A stretch of DNA of 20,332 nucleotides from Candidatus Omnitrophota bacterium. Lineage in GTDB: Bacteria; Omnitrophota; Gorgyraeia; B26-G9. A model generated the notes under the pieces. It worked only from the letters and a program-made list of their open reading frames with translations, was not told the DNA's origin and ran no database searches. A program made the translations under genes and the position numbers. Numbering within the stretch: position 1 is the first letter of the stretch; each line of letters begins with the position of its first letter. Location: positions 1-20,332 of the forward strand of contig JAGYOO010000002.1 of the NCBI GenBank assembly GCA_018399295.1, in the 5' to 3' direction. Below are positions 1-7,527 of this stretch, piece by piece.

Positions 1-85
1 GGTTTTCCACTAAACCGCTCATCTGTTCAGTAAGACGTTTAACCATTGACAGAAAACTGAGATTTTTTTCTATTGTTGTCTTCAT
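1..85 (-). CDS. Partial ORF after prfA, possibly PrmC
   Basis: An ATG overlaps the prfA stop in an ATGA arrangement and opens a frame of 28 codons that runs off the left edge without a stop. The visible peptide begins [15 protein letters not shown] and ends SGLVEN. The gene after prfA in many bacteria is prmC, the methyltransferase that modifies the GGQ glutamine of release factors, and the amphipathic start with a VEN near residue 28 is compatible with the helical N-terminal domain of PrmC. This is inference from position; no methyltransferase motif (NPPY) lies in the window. The ATGA overlap implies translational coupling to prfA. Confidence 0.45.
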   Translation of the reverse strand, partial: MKTTIEKNLSFLSMVKRLTEQMSGLVEN

Positions 86-1176
86 TTTTTCCGGTCGAGC
101 ATAAGCTGCTTTTCTTTTTCATGAAGGGCCGCGATCAACTCTTCCAGATCTCCCTGCAGGATCTGATCGATCCGATAAAGAGTGAGCCCGATGCGATGAT
201 CGGTAACCCGGCGGTCAGGAAAATTATAAGTGCGGATCTTTTCACTTCGGTCCCCGGTCCCGATCTGAGACCGGCGTTCCTGCTTGATCTCCAGATCCTG
301 CTTCCGGCGGGCCTCGTCCAGAAGACGGGCACGCAAAACCTTCATCGCCTTAGCCTTATTTTTTATCTGCGAGCGTTCATCCTGACACGTCACGACGATT
401 CCGGTCGGCACATGAGTCAGACGGACGGCTGAGTCGGTAGTGTTTACCCCCTGTCCGCCCGGACCGGCAGCACGATAGACATCCACCCGGACATCCTGAG
501 GATCTAATTTAATATCCACATCCTCGGCCTCGGCCAATACCGCGACACTTACTGCTGAGGTATGAATCCGGCCTGAGGCCTCGGTCTGAGGAACACGCTG
601 AACACGATGCACACCGCTTTCATACTTAAACCGTTTATACGCACCGGATCCCTCAATGGAAAAAACTATTTCTTTAAACCCGCCCAGCTGAGTCAGGGCT
701 GAACTTATAAGCTCGACCCTGAATCCGCAGGTATCCGCATAATGACGGTACATGTGGTAGAGATCAGCCGCGAACAATGCCGCCTCCTCGCCTCCGGTTC
801 CTGCCCGTATCTCCATGATTATGTCTTTTTCTGAAAACGGATCAGTCTCAATCAGATACTCTTCCAGCCGGCCATACAGTTTCTCGCTTTTACGCTTCAG
901 ATCCCTGAGCTCCTCTTCAATGAGCTCCAGCATCTCCGCGTCTTCCCGGGCCTGCTGCCGCATATCCTCGAGCCGGGACAGCTCCTCTTCAACCCGCAGA
1001 TACTCTCTATAATTATTCACTTTCTCCAGAAGATCGGCGCGTTCTTTGGCCAGCTTCCCGTATGCCGGAGCATTCGCGATTACCTCCGGCCGGGACATCT
1101 CGCCTTCAATCTGATGAAACCGCTGTTCAAATCCTGCGAATTCGCTTAAAAAAGAATTATTCTTTTTTTCCGCCAT
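82..1176 (-). CDS. prfA: Peptide chain release factor 1
   Basis: RF1 recognises UAA and UAG stop codons and triggers peptide release on the ribosome. The product is 364 residues, the normal RF1 length. It has an N-terminal coiled region (about 10-110), the conserved RAGTGGEEA segment (124-132), the stop-codon tripeptide in its RF1 form as PQT (196-198, within [13 protein letters not shown]), and the catalytic GGQ (240-242, in GPGGQGVN). The tripeptide is PxT rather than SPF, which separates it from RF2. The start ATG lies 17 bases inside the end of rpmE, so the two genes overlap by 20 bp; a purine-rich AGAAGAGA just upstream can serve as ribosome binding site. It ends in an ATGA overlap with the next ORF. 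Confidence 0.97.
   Translation of the reverse strand: MAEKKNNSFLSEFAGFEQRFHQIEGEMSRPEVIANAPAYGKLAKERADLLEKVNNYREYLRVEEELSRLEDMRQQAREDAEMLELIEEELRDLKRKSEKLYGRLEEYLIETDPFSEKDIIMEIRAGTGGEEAALFAADLYHMYRHYADTCGFRVELISSALTQLGGFKEIVFSIEGSGAYKRFKYESGVHRVQRVPQTEASGRIHTSAVSVAVLAEAEDVDIKLDPQDVRVDVYRAAGPGGQGVNTTDSAVRLTHVPTGIVVTCQDERSQIKNKAKAMKVLRARLLDEARRKQDLEIKQERRSQIGTGDRSEKIRTYNFPDRRVTDHRIGLTLYRIDQILQGDLEELIAALHEKEKQLMLDRKK
1148..1168. repeat. A/T-rich inverted repeat across rpmE stop / prfA start
   Basis: A perfect 10-bp inverted repeat with a single central base spans the rpmE stop codon and early prfA codons (4 to about 7). As RNA it could fold as a nine-pair stem of mostly A-U pairs, with the rpmE UAA as the loop. 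The stem would be weak. It may simply reflect the AAA/TTT codons of two overlapping reading frames. Confidence 0.4.
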
Positions 1177-1363
1177 ATCTCTTCTTGAATCTTTCCACCC
1201 GCCCTGCCGTATCCACCAGCTTCTGCTTTCCGGTGTAAAAGGGATGGCATTTACTGCACATCTCCACCCGGATGTTCTGTTTCGTGCTGCGAGTCTGGAT
1301 TATCTCACCGCAGGCGCAGCTTATATACGCTTCCTTATATTCAGGATGTATCTTGTCCTTCAT
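1157..1363 (-). CDS. rpmE: 50S ribosomal protein L31, zinc-binding (C+) form
   Basis: L31 is a small large-subunit protein at the central protuberance. The 68-residue product starts MKDKIHPEY, as E. coli L31 starts MKKDIHPKY. It carries the four zinc ligands C16, C18, C36 and C39 (SCACG and MCSKCHPF), the TGKQ segment and the [10 protein letters not shown] tail. The frame is open back to a TTG at 1381 and an ATG at 1369. I choose the ATG at 1361-1363 because GGAGG (1372-1376) sits 8 bases upstream of it; that Shine-Dalgarno would lie inside the gene for the TTG start and only 2 bases from the other ATG. A consensus-like promoter lies upstream, so it is transcribed separately from rho. It overlaps prfA by 20 bp. 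Confidence 0.95.
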   Translation of the reverse strand: MKDKIHPEYKEAYISCACGEIIQTRSTKQNIRVEMCSKCHPFYTGKQKLVDTAGRVERFKKRYGGKKE

Positions 1364-1415
1364 CTTCATTCCCTCCTTCAATTCATTTAACGGAAAACCT
1401 ATCCTAAAATGTTAG

Positions 1416-1444
1416 ATTATCCTATATTGTCCCGTTGATGTCAA
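1416..1444 (-). promoter_or_regulatory. Sigma70-type promoter for rpmE-prfA
   Basis: Directly after the rho stop, the minus strand reads TTGACA (1439-1444), a 17-base spacer, then GATAAT (1416-1421). That is a perfect -35 and a 5/6 match to the -10 at the ideal spacing. The predicted start is near 1409, giving a leader of roughly 45 nt to rpmE. The -35 lies within a short inverted repeat (GTTGA-tg-TCAAC on the plus strand), which could be an operator but may be chance. I see no intrinsic terminator between rho and rpmE, so read-through from rho is possible. Confidence 0.75.
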
Positions 1445-1452
1445 CCTGACTC

Positions 1453-2823
1453 TTACTTTGTACCCATTGACAGCGACATCAGAAACTCGGCATTGGTCTG
1501 ATACTTGGAAAGCTTGCCAATGAGCAGCTCCATTGCCTCAACGCTGCTGAGTTCATTAAGCGCCTTACGCAGAACCCAGATACGCTTCAGTTCTTCCGGA
1601 TCCAGCAACAGTTCCTCTTTCCGGGTATTTGAGCGCTTAATATCGATCGCCGGGTAGATACGGCGCTGAAAGAGATTCCGATCCAGCTGCAGTTCCATGT
1701 TACCGGTCCCTTTAAACTCCTCGAAGATAACCTCGTCCATCCGACTTCCCGTATCAACCAGCGCAGTCGCCAGGATCGTCAGCGATCCGCCTTCCTCAAC
1801 TCCCCGAGCCGCCCCAAAAAACCGCTTCGGCTTCTGCAGAGCGGTGGAATCAATACCACCGGAAAGTATTTTACCGGAATGCGGAACTACCGCGTTATGG
1901 GCCCGGGCCAGCCGCGTGATACTGTCGAGAAGGATAACAACGTCCCGGCCGCACTCAACCAGGCGTTTAGCCTTTTCCAGCACAATCTCCGCCACCTGGA
2001 CATGCCTCTCCGGCGGTTCATCAAAAGTAGAACTGATAACCTCACCTTTAACCGAACGCTGCATATCCGTCACTTCTTCCGGCCGCTCATCGATCAGCAG
2101 CACGATCAGGAAGACATCTTCATTGTTAGTGGTTATGCTGTTGGCGATCTTTTGCAACAGGACGGTTTTCCCACTGTAAGGCGGCGCCACGATCATTCCC
2201 CGCTGACCTTTTCCGATCGGAGTAAGCAGATCCATTATCCGCATGGAAATCTCCTCCGCGCCAATCTCCAGGAGTAACCGGTTCTCCGGGTAAAGCGGCG
2301 TCAGATTGTCGAACAGGATCTTATCCTTGGCCTTTTCCGGCGACTCAAAGTTGACCGCCTCGACCTTGAGCAGCGCGAAATATCTCTCCCCCTCTTTCGG
2401 CGGCCGGATCTGTCCGCTGACAGTGTCGCCGGTCCGAAGATCAAATTTCCGGATCTGACTGGGGGAAATATAGATATCATCCGGACAGGGAAGATAATTG
2501 TAATTGGGGCTGCGCAGAAAACCGAAACCATCCGGAAGCACTTCAAGGATTCCTTCCCCGAACATATTGCCTTCCCGTTCGGCCTGAGCCTGAAGGATCT
2601 TAAATATGAGGTCCTGTTTGCGCTGACCGCTGATACCGATTACCTTCAGCTCCCGGGCAACCTTGTTCAGTCCTCCCACACTCATCTTTTTAAGAACCTG
2701 AATGTCCATATTCCCGTCCTTGACCGCGGCCATTCTTGCCGCGACCGAGTTTTTTTCTCCATTCCCGGTCAAGGCCGGGGTCGGTTTATCTTTTTTTCTT
2801 TCTTTTGCCTGTTTTGAGTCCAT
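1453..2823 (-). CDS. rho: Transcription termination factor Rho
   Basis: Rho is a hexameric RNA-dependent ATPase helicase that ends transcription. The 456-residue product has a basic N-terminal extension (1-40), a Rho_N helical segment (about 43-82), the cold-shock-like RNA-binding domain (about 87-160, with LPDGFGFLR and [18 protein letters not shown]) and the RecA-type ATPase core. Walker A is APPYSGKT (213-220) and Walker B is [14 protein letters not shown] (294-307). The Q-loop and R-loop regions ([27 protein letters not shown]) are intact. The residue before SGKT is Tyr where E. coli has Lys181, noted as a finding. The ATG follows the coaE stop by 7 bp with GAGGGAG close upstream. Confidence 0.97.
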   Translation of the reverse strand: MDSKQAKERKKDKPTPALTGNGEKNSVAARMAAVKDGNMDIQVLKKMSVGGLNKVARELKVIGISGQRKQDLIFKILQAQAEREGNMFGEGILEVLPDGFGFLRSPNYNYLPCPDDIYISPSQIRKFDLRTGDTVSGQIRPPKEGERYFALLKVEAVNFESPEKAKDKILFDNLTPLYPENRLLLEIGAEEISMRIMDLLTPIGKGQRGMIVAPPYSGKTVLLQKIANSITTNNEDVFLIVLLIDERPEEVTDMQRSVKGEVISSTFDEPPERHVQVAEIVLEKAKRLVECGRDVVILLDSITRLARAHNAVVPHSGKILSGGIDSTALQKPKRFFGAARGVEEGGSLTILATALVDTGSRMDEVIFEEFKGTGNMELQLDRNLFQRRIYPAIDIKRSNTRKEELLLDPEELKRIWVLRKALNELSSVEAMELLIGKLSKYQTNAEFLMSLSMGTK

Positions 2824-2830
2824 AACTCCC

Positions 2831-3457
2831 TCATTTTGTTTTTCGCCGGCCAGGGTGGGCGGCTTTTTCGGTTAACTGCTTCCAAATCACGTCTACCTGT
2901 TTACGCGTAAATTCTAATCCATCATTATTATCTATAACAAAATCGGCGTACTTAAGTTTGTTTGCCTGCGTTATCTGAAACCGCAAACGCTGTTTTGCCT
3001 GTTCCACCGTAATTCGTCCTCTATTCCTCACCCTTTCCAGTTTGCGATCGATGTCCGCGGTTACCACTATCAGCATATCGACCAGTTCCCTCATCCCCGC
3101 TTCAAGCAACACCGCCGCGTCAACCACGGCTATCGTCTTCGAATCCCGCTCCAACCGCTGCAGCCTCATTTTCAGGTTTAGCTTCAGCCAGGGATGGATC
3201 AGGGCGTTAAGACTTTTGAGTTTTTCCGGCCGGGAAAAAGCAATCTTCGCCAGTTTTCCGCGATCTACCGAACCATTAGCATTCAGAATGCCCTTCCCGA
3301 ATTCCCGGACTAATGCCGGATATACCAAAGAGTTTTTTCGCAGTGCCATCCGGGCAATCAGATCGGCGTTTAAGACTTTAGCTCCCCGCTTTTCCAGCAT
3401 CCCGGCCACGGTACTTTTACCGCTGCCCAGGTCACCGGTCACCCCCAGAATGATCAT
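2831..3457 (-). CDS. coaE: Dephospho-CoA kinase
   Basis: CoaE catalyses the last step of coenzyme A synthesis, ATP-dependent phosphorylation of the 3'-hydroxyl of dephospho-CoA ribose, in the cytosol. The product is 208 residues, typical for the family. It has a P-loop GDLGSGKST (8-16), an Asp in the N-A-D-L-I segment (D32; the family usually has D-A-D, so the first position is Asn here), the NALIHP motif of the CoA domain near residues 84-89 and the core segment [11 protein letters not shown]. The lid region carries RVRNRGRIT and a downstream Q. Its ATG overlaps the glgA stop by one base (TGATG) and has no strong Shine-Dalgarno, so it is probably translationally coupled. rho follows 7 bp later. 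Confidence 0.95.
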   Translation of the reverse strand: MIILGVTGDLGSGKSTVAGMLEKRGAKVLNADLIARMALRKNSLVYPALVREFGKGILNANGSVDRGKLAKIAFSRPEKLKSLNALIHPWLKLNLKMRLQRLERDSKTIAVVDAAVLLEAGMRELVDMLIVVTADIDRKLERVRNRGRITVEQAKQRLRFQITQANKLKYADFVIDNNDGLEFTRKQVDVIWKQLTEKAAHPGRRKTK

Positions 3458-4863
3458 CAGCGGGTTACATCCCGGTAAAGCTGTCGGTAATCCCGGGCTG
3501 GTTTTTCCCAGGAAAAATTAAGTTTCATAATCCGGCTGACCAGAACCTCCCACTGCTTTCGATCCGCGTAGAGACAGATTCCGCGCTTGATCGCTTCCAG
3601 CAGGGCCCCGGGTTCATAATGATCGAACACCAGCCCAGTCCCGGTTTTGCGCATTGGGTCAAAATCAATTACCGTATCCGCCAGTCCACCGGTATTTCGC
3701 ACCAGGGGAACCGAACCGAACCGGAAACTGATCATCTGTCCGAGACCGCAGGGCTCATATCTCGATGGCATGATAAATATATCGGAGCCGGCATAGATCC
3801 GGGCGGCCAGGCCGGAATCAAATTTAAGAAAAGCACGGATATTGTCATATTTACGGGAAACAGCGCGTAAGAGCCGGTGATGGCGCGGCTCCCCGGTTCC
3901 CAGAATCACCAGCTGAAGAGGTAACTGGTTTAACGCGCCAAGGATCGGAGCCAGGAGATCCAGACCCTTTTGGTCGGCAAGTCTGCCGACGAATCCTATC
4001 AGAGGAATTTTCCGGTCCGGAACAAAACCACATTGTTTCTGCAATTCCAGCTTATTTTCCTGTTTTCCCGCCGGCCTCTGCTGCCTGTAATTCCGGGCCA
4101 GGCCGGATATATGTTGAGGGTCCCATTCGCGATTATCGATTCCGTTAATAATCCCCTTCAGATCATTGCGCCGTTTCCGGAGAACGCCCTGCAACCCGCA
4201 GCCTAACAGCTCGGTCTGGATCTCTCTGGCGTAAGTAGGGCTGACCGTGGTTAACCGGTCCGAGAACAAGAGCCCCCCTTTCAACAGGTTGACCTTCCCG
4301 TAATATTCAAGCCAGTCAAGAGCAAACAGGTCCCAGTCCAATCCGGTCAGGGGAAACTGGTCACGCCCGAACACTCCCTGATATCCCAGATTATGGATCG
4401 TGAACACGGTTTTTATCTTCCTGTAGAAGTATTCCCGGCGCAGAAGAGTCTTGAGATAAACCGGAATCAGGGCCGTCTGCCAATCATTGCAGTGGATCAC
4501 ATCCGGTTGAAAATCAATATCTTTAATAAGCTGGAGCGTCTGACGGCAGAAATAAGTAAACCGTTCCAGATTGTCCGGATAGTCTTTTCCCTGCTCCTGA
4601 TAAAGTCCTTTCCGTTTGAAATAATCCTGGTTCCGGATAAAAAATATCTCCGTATTATTCGGACCGAATCTCCCCCGCACGGCGTAATCATTTATTGTCT
4701 CGGTTTTAATCCCGCTTTTTTGCGCGGAGCTGTAAGACGGGGTCACCACTTTGATCCGGACTCCAGCCTCTTTCAAGGCCAGGGGCAGCGAACCGCTTAC
4801 GTCACCGAGTCCGCCGGTTTTAGAAAATGGGGCCACTTCCGAGGAACAGAAAAGAACCTTCAT
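3457..4863 (-). CDS. glgA: Glycogen (starch) synthase, ADP-glucose type, GT5
   Basis: GlgA transfers glucose from ADP-glucose to a growing alpha-1,4-glucan. The product is 468 residues, slightly under the usual ~477. Visible signatures are KTGGLGDV (15-22, nucleotide-sugar binding), HCNDWQTALIP (124-134), FTIHNLGYQGVF (154-165), KGGLLFSDRLTTVSPTYA (195-212), NGID (240-243), GRLADQKG (293-300), the GT-B catalytic segment EPCGLGQM (370-377) and TGGLADTV (391-398). The usual EPCGLTQ has Gly in place of Thr. No glgB, glgC or glgP is in the window. It starts 4 bp after polA and ends in a one-base overlap with coaE, so its place here is between unrelated housekeeping genes. Confidence 0.95.
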   Translation of the reverse strand: MKVLFCSSEVAPFSKTGGLGDVSGSLPLALKEAGVRIKVVTPSYSSAQKSGIKTETINDYAVRGRFGPNNTEIFFIRNQDYFKRKGLYQEQGKDYPDNLERFTYFCRQTLQLIKDIDFQPDVIHCNDWQTALIPVYLKTLLRREYFYRKIKTVFTIHNLGYQGVFGRDQFPLTGLDWDLFALDWLEYYGKVNLLKGGLLFSDRLTTVSPTYAREIQTELLGCGLQGVLRKRRNDLKGIINGIDNREWDPQHISGLARNYRQQRPAGKQENKLELQKQCGFVPDRKIPLIGFVGRLADQKGLDLLAPILGALNQLPLQLVILGTGEPRHHRLLRAVSRKYDNIRAFLKFDSGLAARIYAGSDIFIMPSRYEPCGLGQMISFRFGSVPLVRNTGGLADTVIDFDPMRKTGTGLVFDHYEPGALLEAIKRGICLYADRKQWEVLVSRIMKLNFSWEKPARDYRQLYRDVTR

Positions 4864-4867
4864 CCTG

Positions 4868-7447
4868 TCATTTCCTCACTTCCTTGAGCCGGTTCCAATC
4901 CGGACCGCTTTTAATGTTTACCCGCACCGGAACCTTGAGTTTCAGTACCGCCTCCATAGTCTGCCGGGCCAGCTGTTCTAACCGCTTGACTTCCTCCGGG
5001 GGCACATCAAATACCAGTTCGTCATGGACCTGAAGCAGAAGACGGGAACGCATCTTTTCCCGTTCCAGCCGGGCGAACACTGTAACCATCGCCGCCTTGA
5101 TCATGTCCGCCGCGGTACCCTGGATCGGCATATTCATAGCCACCCGCTCGGCAAAACTCCGCTGTACCGGGTCCCGCGCGGTTAATTGGGGCACATATCG
5201 CCGCCGGTTCATAAGTGTAGTAACATAGCCGAGTCGGCGGGCATCTTCGATCTGCCCGTCCATATAACTTTTTACTCCCGGATAACGATCAAAATATTCG
5301 GCAATGAATTTAGCGGCCTCTTTCGAAGAAACGCCGATATCCCGGGCCAGGCCAAACGCCCCCATCCCGTATACGATACCGAAGTTCACCCTCTTTGCCA
5401 GATTGCGCATCTTCCGGGTTACCTTGTCCTGCGATACATTAAAAATCAGCGAGGCGGTAAAAGAATGTATGTCCTTATCCTGTTGAAAAGCGGTAATCAG
5501 ATTCTCGTCTTCGGAAAGATGCGCCAGCACCCGCAGTTCGATTTGAGAATAATCAGCGCAAACCAACAGCCATCCGGGTTCAGAGGGGATAAATGCCTGG
5601 CGGATCAGCCTTCCAGTCTCGGTTCTGATGGGAATATTCTGCAGGTTGGGTTCGCTGGAACTGAGCCGCCCGGTCGCGGTAACAGTCTGATTGAAAGAAG
5701 TATGGATCCTGTCGGTCTCCGGATCAGCCAAAGCCAAAAGCCCGTCAACATACGTGGTCTTGAGTTTGGTCAGTTCCCGGTACTCAAGCATCAGACGCGG
5801 CAGTTCGTGCTGCTGGGCCAGCTTTACCAATACTTCCACATTAGTGGAAGGCCCGGATTTTCCGCGCTTTAGTACGGGGAGGTTAAGCTCATTAAACAAG
5901 ACCTCGCTCAGCTGTTTGGGAGAATTGATGTTAAATTCATGTCCGCTCTGTTCATAAATCGCGCGGGTCAGTGTCTCCAGGTCACGGTCCAGCTGCCTGC
6001 CGGTATCCTCCAGGAACTTCCGGTTTATCTTAATACCGAAGGTTTCCATGGCCGCCAGCACCCGGATCAGAGGCATCTCTACTCGACTGAACAGTTCCAT
6101 GAGATTCTGTTCGACAAGTTGTGTTTCCAGTTTTTCCCTGATCAGAAAAAACTCTCCGGCCAGGCACTCGAAATCGACTCCCCGCCCCAGGCAGGCGAAA
6201 CCGATCTCATCCGGAGAACGGCTCCCGGAGTGAGGTTCAATCAGATAAGCGGCTACTTTTATGTCAAAAAACGGCTCTGCCAGTCGAAGGCCTTCAGATT
6301 CCAAAAGAACCTGATCGGTCTTTAGATCATAACCGATCTTAAGCAGAGAGGGATCGGTCAGAACTCTTTTAATCTCTTCTTTTACGCGAGCTTCCGCAAT
6401 TGCGTAATCCGGCAGGATAAACAACCTCTCTCCATCCTGTCCAAACATTATTTTTTTCAGAGTCTGAGGATTTTCCGGTGCCGCAAAAGACTGCAGAGAA
6501 ACGCTTCCCGCCGTTTGCGTTGATTCTTTAAATTCCTCAAGCAATTCTGATTCCAAGACAGATTCTTTAAACAGGCTTGCGGTTTTCGGCTCCTCCTGAA
6601 TGAGGTCTTTCAGGAGATTCCGGAATTCCAGTTCCCGAAACAGCTCTTTAAGCCTCTTCCGGTCCGGCTCAGCCGGCCGCAACTGCTTCAGACTCAAATC
6701 CAAGGGGATATCGCGGACAATACAGGTCAGTTCTTTACTGAGCCTGGCCTGTTCGAAATACTCTTCAAGCAGTTTCTTCCAGCGGGGCTGTTCGATTGAC
6801 TCAAGATTTTCCAGGATCTGTTCCAGGCTACCGAACCTGTTGATAAGTTCCGCAGCTGTTTTCGGCCCGATCCCGGGTACCCCGGGTATATTGTCAGAAG
6901 TGTCTCCGGTTAAAGCTAAAAGGTCGGATATTTGGCCGGGTTTGACTTTGTAATCAGCAATGATTCTATCTGTATCAATAACCGCTTCTTCTTTTTGCGG
7001 ATTATAAATCTTAACATATTCGTCAACCAGTTGCAACATGTCTTTATCTGAAGTAACAATAAAAACATCCACTTCTTTTTTAAGCCGCTCGGAGATAGAC
7101 GCGATAAGATCGTCCGCCTCGTATCCCGGCATCTCAAAGCGGCGAATCCCATAGAGATCAACGACTTGCCTGATCTCCTGCATCTGTTCTCTGAGGTCTT
7201 CCGGCATCGGTTTGCGATGGATTTTATACTGGTCAAAGCGTTCATGCCGAAAAGTGGGACCTTTGGCATCAAAACACACCGTGAAAAAATCAGGCCGCGC
7301 CTCCTGGCGAAGCTTATTCAACATATTGATAAAACCGTATACCGCGCCCGTCGGTCTGCCCGAGGAGGTACTCAGCCCCCCCAGGGCGTAGTAAGCGCGG
7401 TACCCGTAGGAATTACCATCGACAATAAATAGTTTTTTTCTTTGCAT
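4868..7447 (-). CDS. polA: DNA polymerase I
   Basis: PolA removes RNA primers and fills gaps in replication and repair. The 859-residue product has three parts. The 5'-3' nuclease (1-285) carries FIVDGNSYGYRAYYAL, YEADDLIAS, TSDKDMLQLV and TGDTSDNIPGVPGIGPKTA. The 3'-5' exonuclease fold (about 312-450) looks inactive: the DxE of Exo I is replaced (SVSLQSF), no YxxxD Exo III motif is visible, and only the aspartates of KTD and FFDIK remain. The polymerase domain (450-859) has motif A DYSQIELRVLAHLS (D632), the O helix RNLAKRVNFGIVYGMGAFGL (R681, K685, F689, Y693) and motif C QVHDEL (D809). The start fits the family, but no Shine-Dalgarno precedes it; the 80-bp gap upstream shows no convincing promoter. 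Confidence 0.97.
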   Translation of the reverse strand: MQRKKLFIVDGNSYGYRAYYALGGLSTSSGRPTGAVYGFINMLNKLRQEARPDFFTVCFDAKGPTFRHERFDQYKIHRKPMPEDLREQMQEIRQVVDLYGIRRFEMPGYEADDLIASISERLKKEVDVFIVTSDKDMLQLVDEYVKIYNPQKEEAVIDTDRIIADYKVKPGQISDLLALTGDTSDNIPGVPGIGPKTAAELINRFGSLEQILENLESIEQPRWKKLLEEYFEQARLSKELTCIVRDIPLDLSLKQLRPAEPDRKRLKELFRELEFRNLLKDLIQEEPKTASLFKESVLESELLEEFKESTQTAGSVSLQSFAAPENPQTLKKIMFGQDGERLFILPDYAIAEARVKEEIKRVLTDPSLLKIGYDLKTDQVLLESEGLRLAEPFFDIKVAAYLIEPHSGSRSPDEIGFACLGRGVDFECLAGEFFLIREKLETQLVEQNLMELFSRVEMPLIRVLAAMETFGIKINRKFLEDTGRQLDRDLETLTRAIYEQSGHEFNINSPKQLSEVLFNELNLPVLKRGKSGPSTNVEVLVKLAQQHELPRLMLEYRELTKLKTTYVDGLLALADPETDRIHTSFNQTVTATGRLSSSEPNLQNIPIRTETGRLIRQAFIPSEPGWLLVCADYSQIELRVLAHLSEDENLITAFQQDKDIHSFTASLIFNVSQDKVTRKMRNLAKRVNFGIVYGMGAFGLARDIGVSSKEAAKFIAEYFDRYPGVKSYMDGQIEDARRLGYVTTLMNRRRYVPQLTARDPVQRSFAERVAMNMPIQGTAADMIKAAMVTVFARLEREKMRSRLLLQVHDELVFDVPPEEVKRLEQLARQTMEAVLKLKVPVRVNIKSGPDWNRLKEVRK

Positions 7448-7527
7448 CAGATGGAAGATTCGCGTTAAGTGGACCGAGGAATGTTTCGCCGGCGTGACTT
7501 AGACTTACAATGCTTTCTTTTTCCGGA

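Noticed and set aside
1697..2277. Long plus-strand open frames opposite rho, and similar ones opposite polA, glgA, pilT and the ATPases
   Set aside because: They lie fully antisense to well-recognised genes, have low-complexity or atypical composition, and resemble no family I know; they follow from codon bias of the real strand.
7448..7527. Intrinsic terminator between the secretin gene and polA
   Set aside because: No GC-rich stem followed by a U-run is present on the minus strand.
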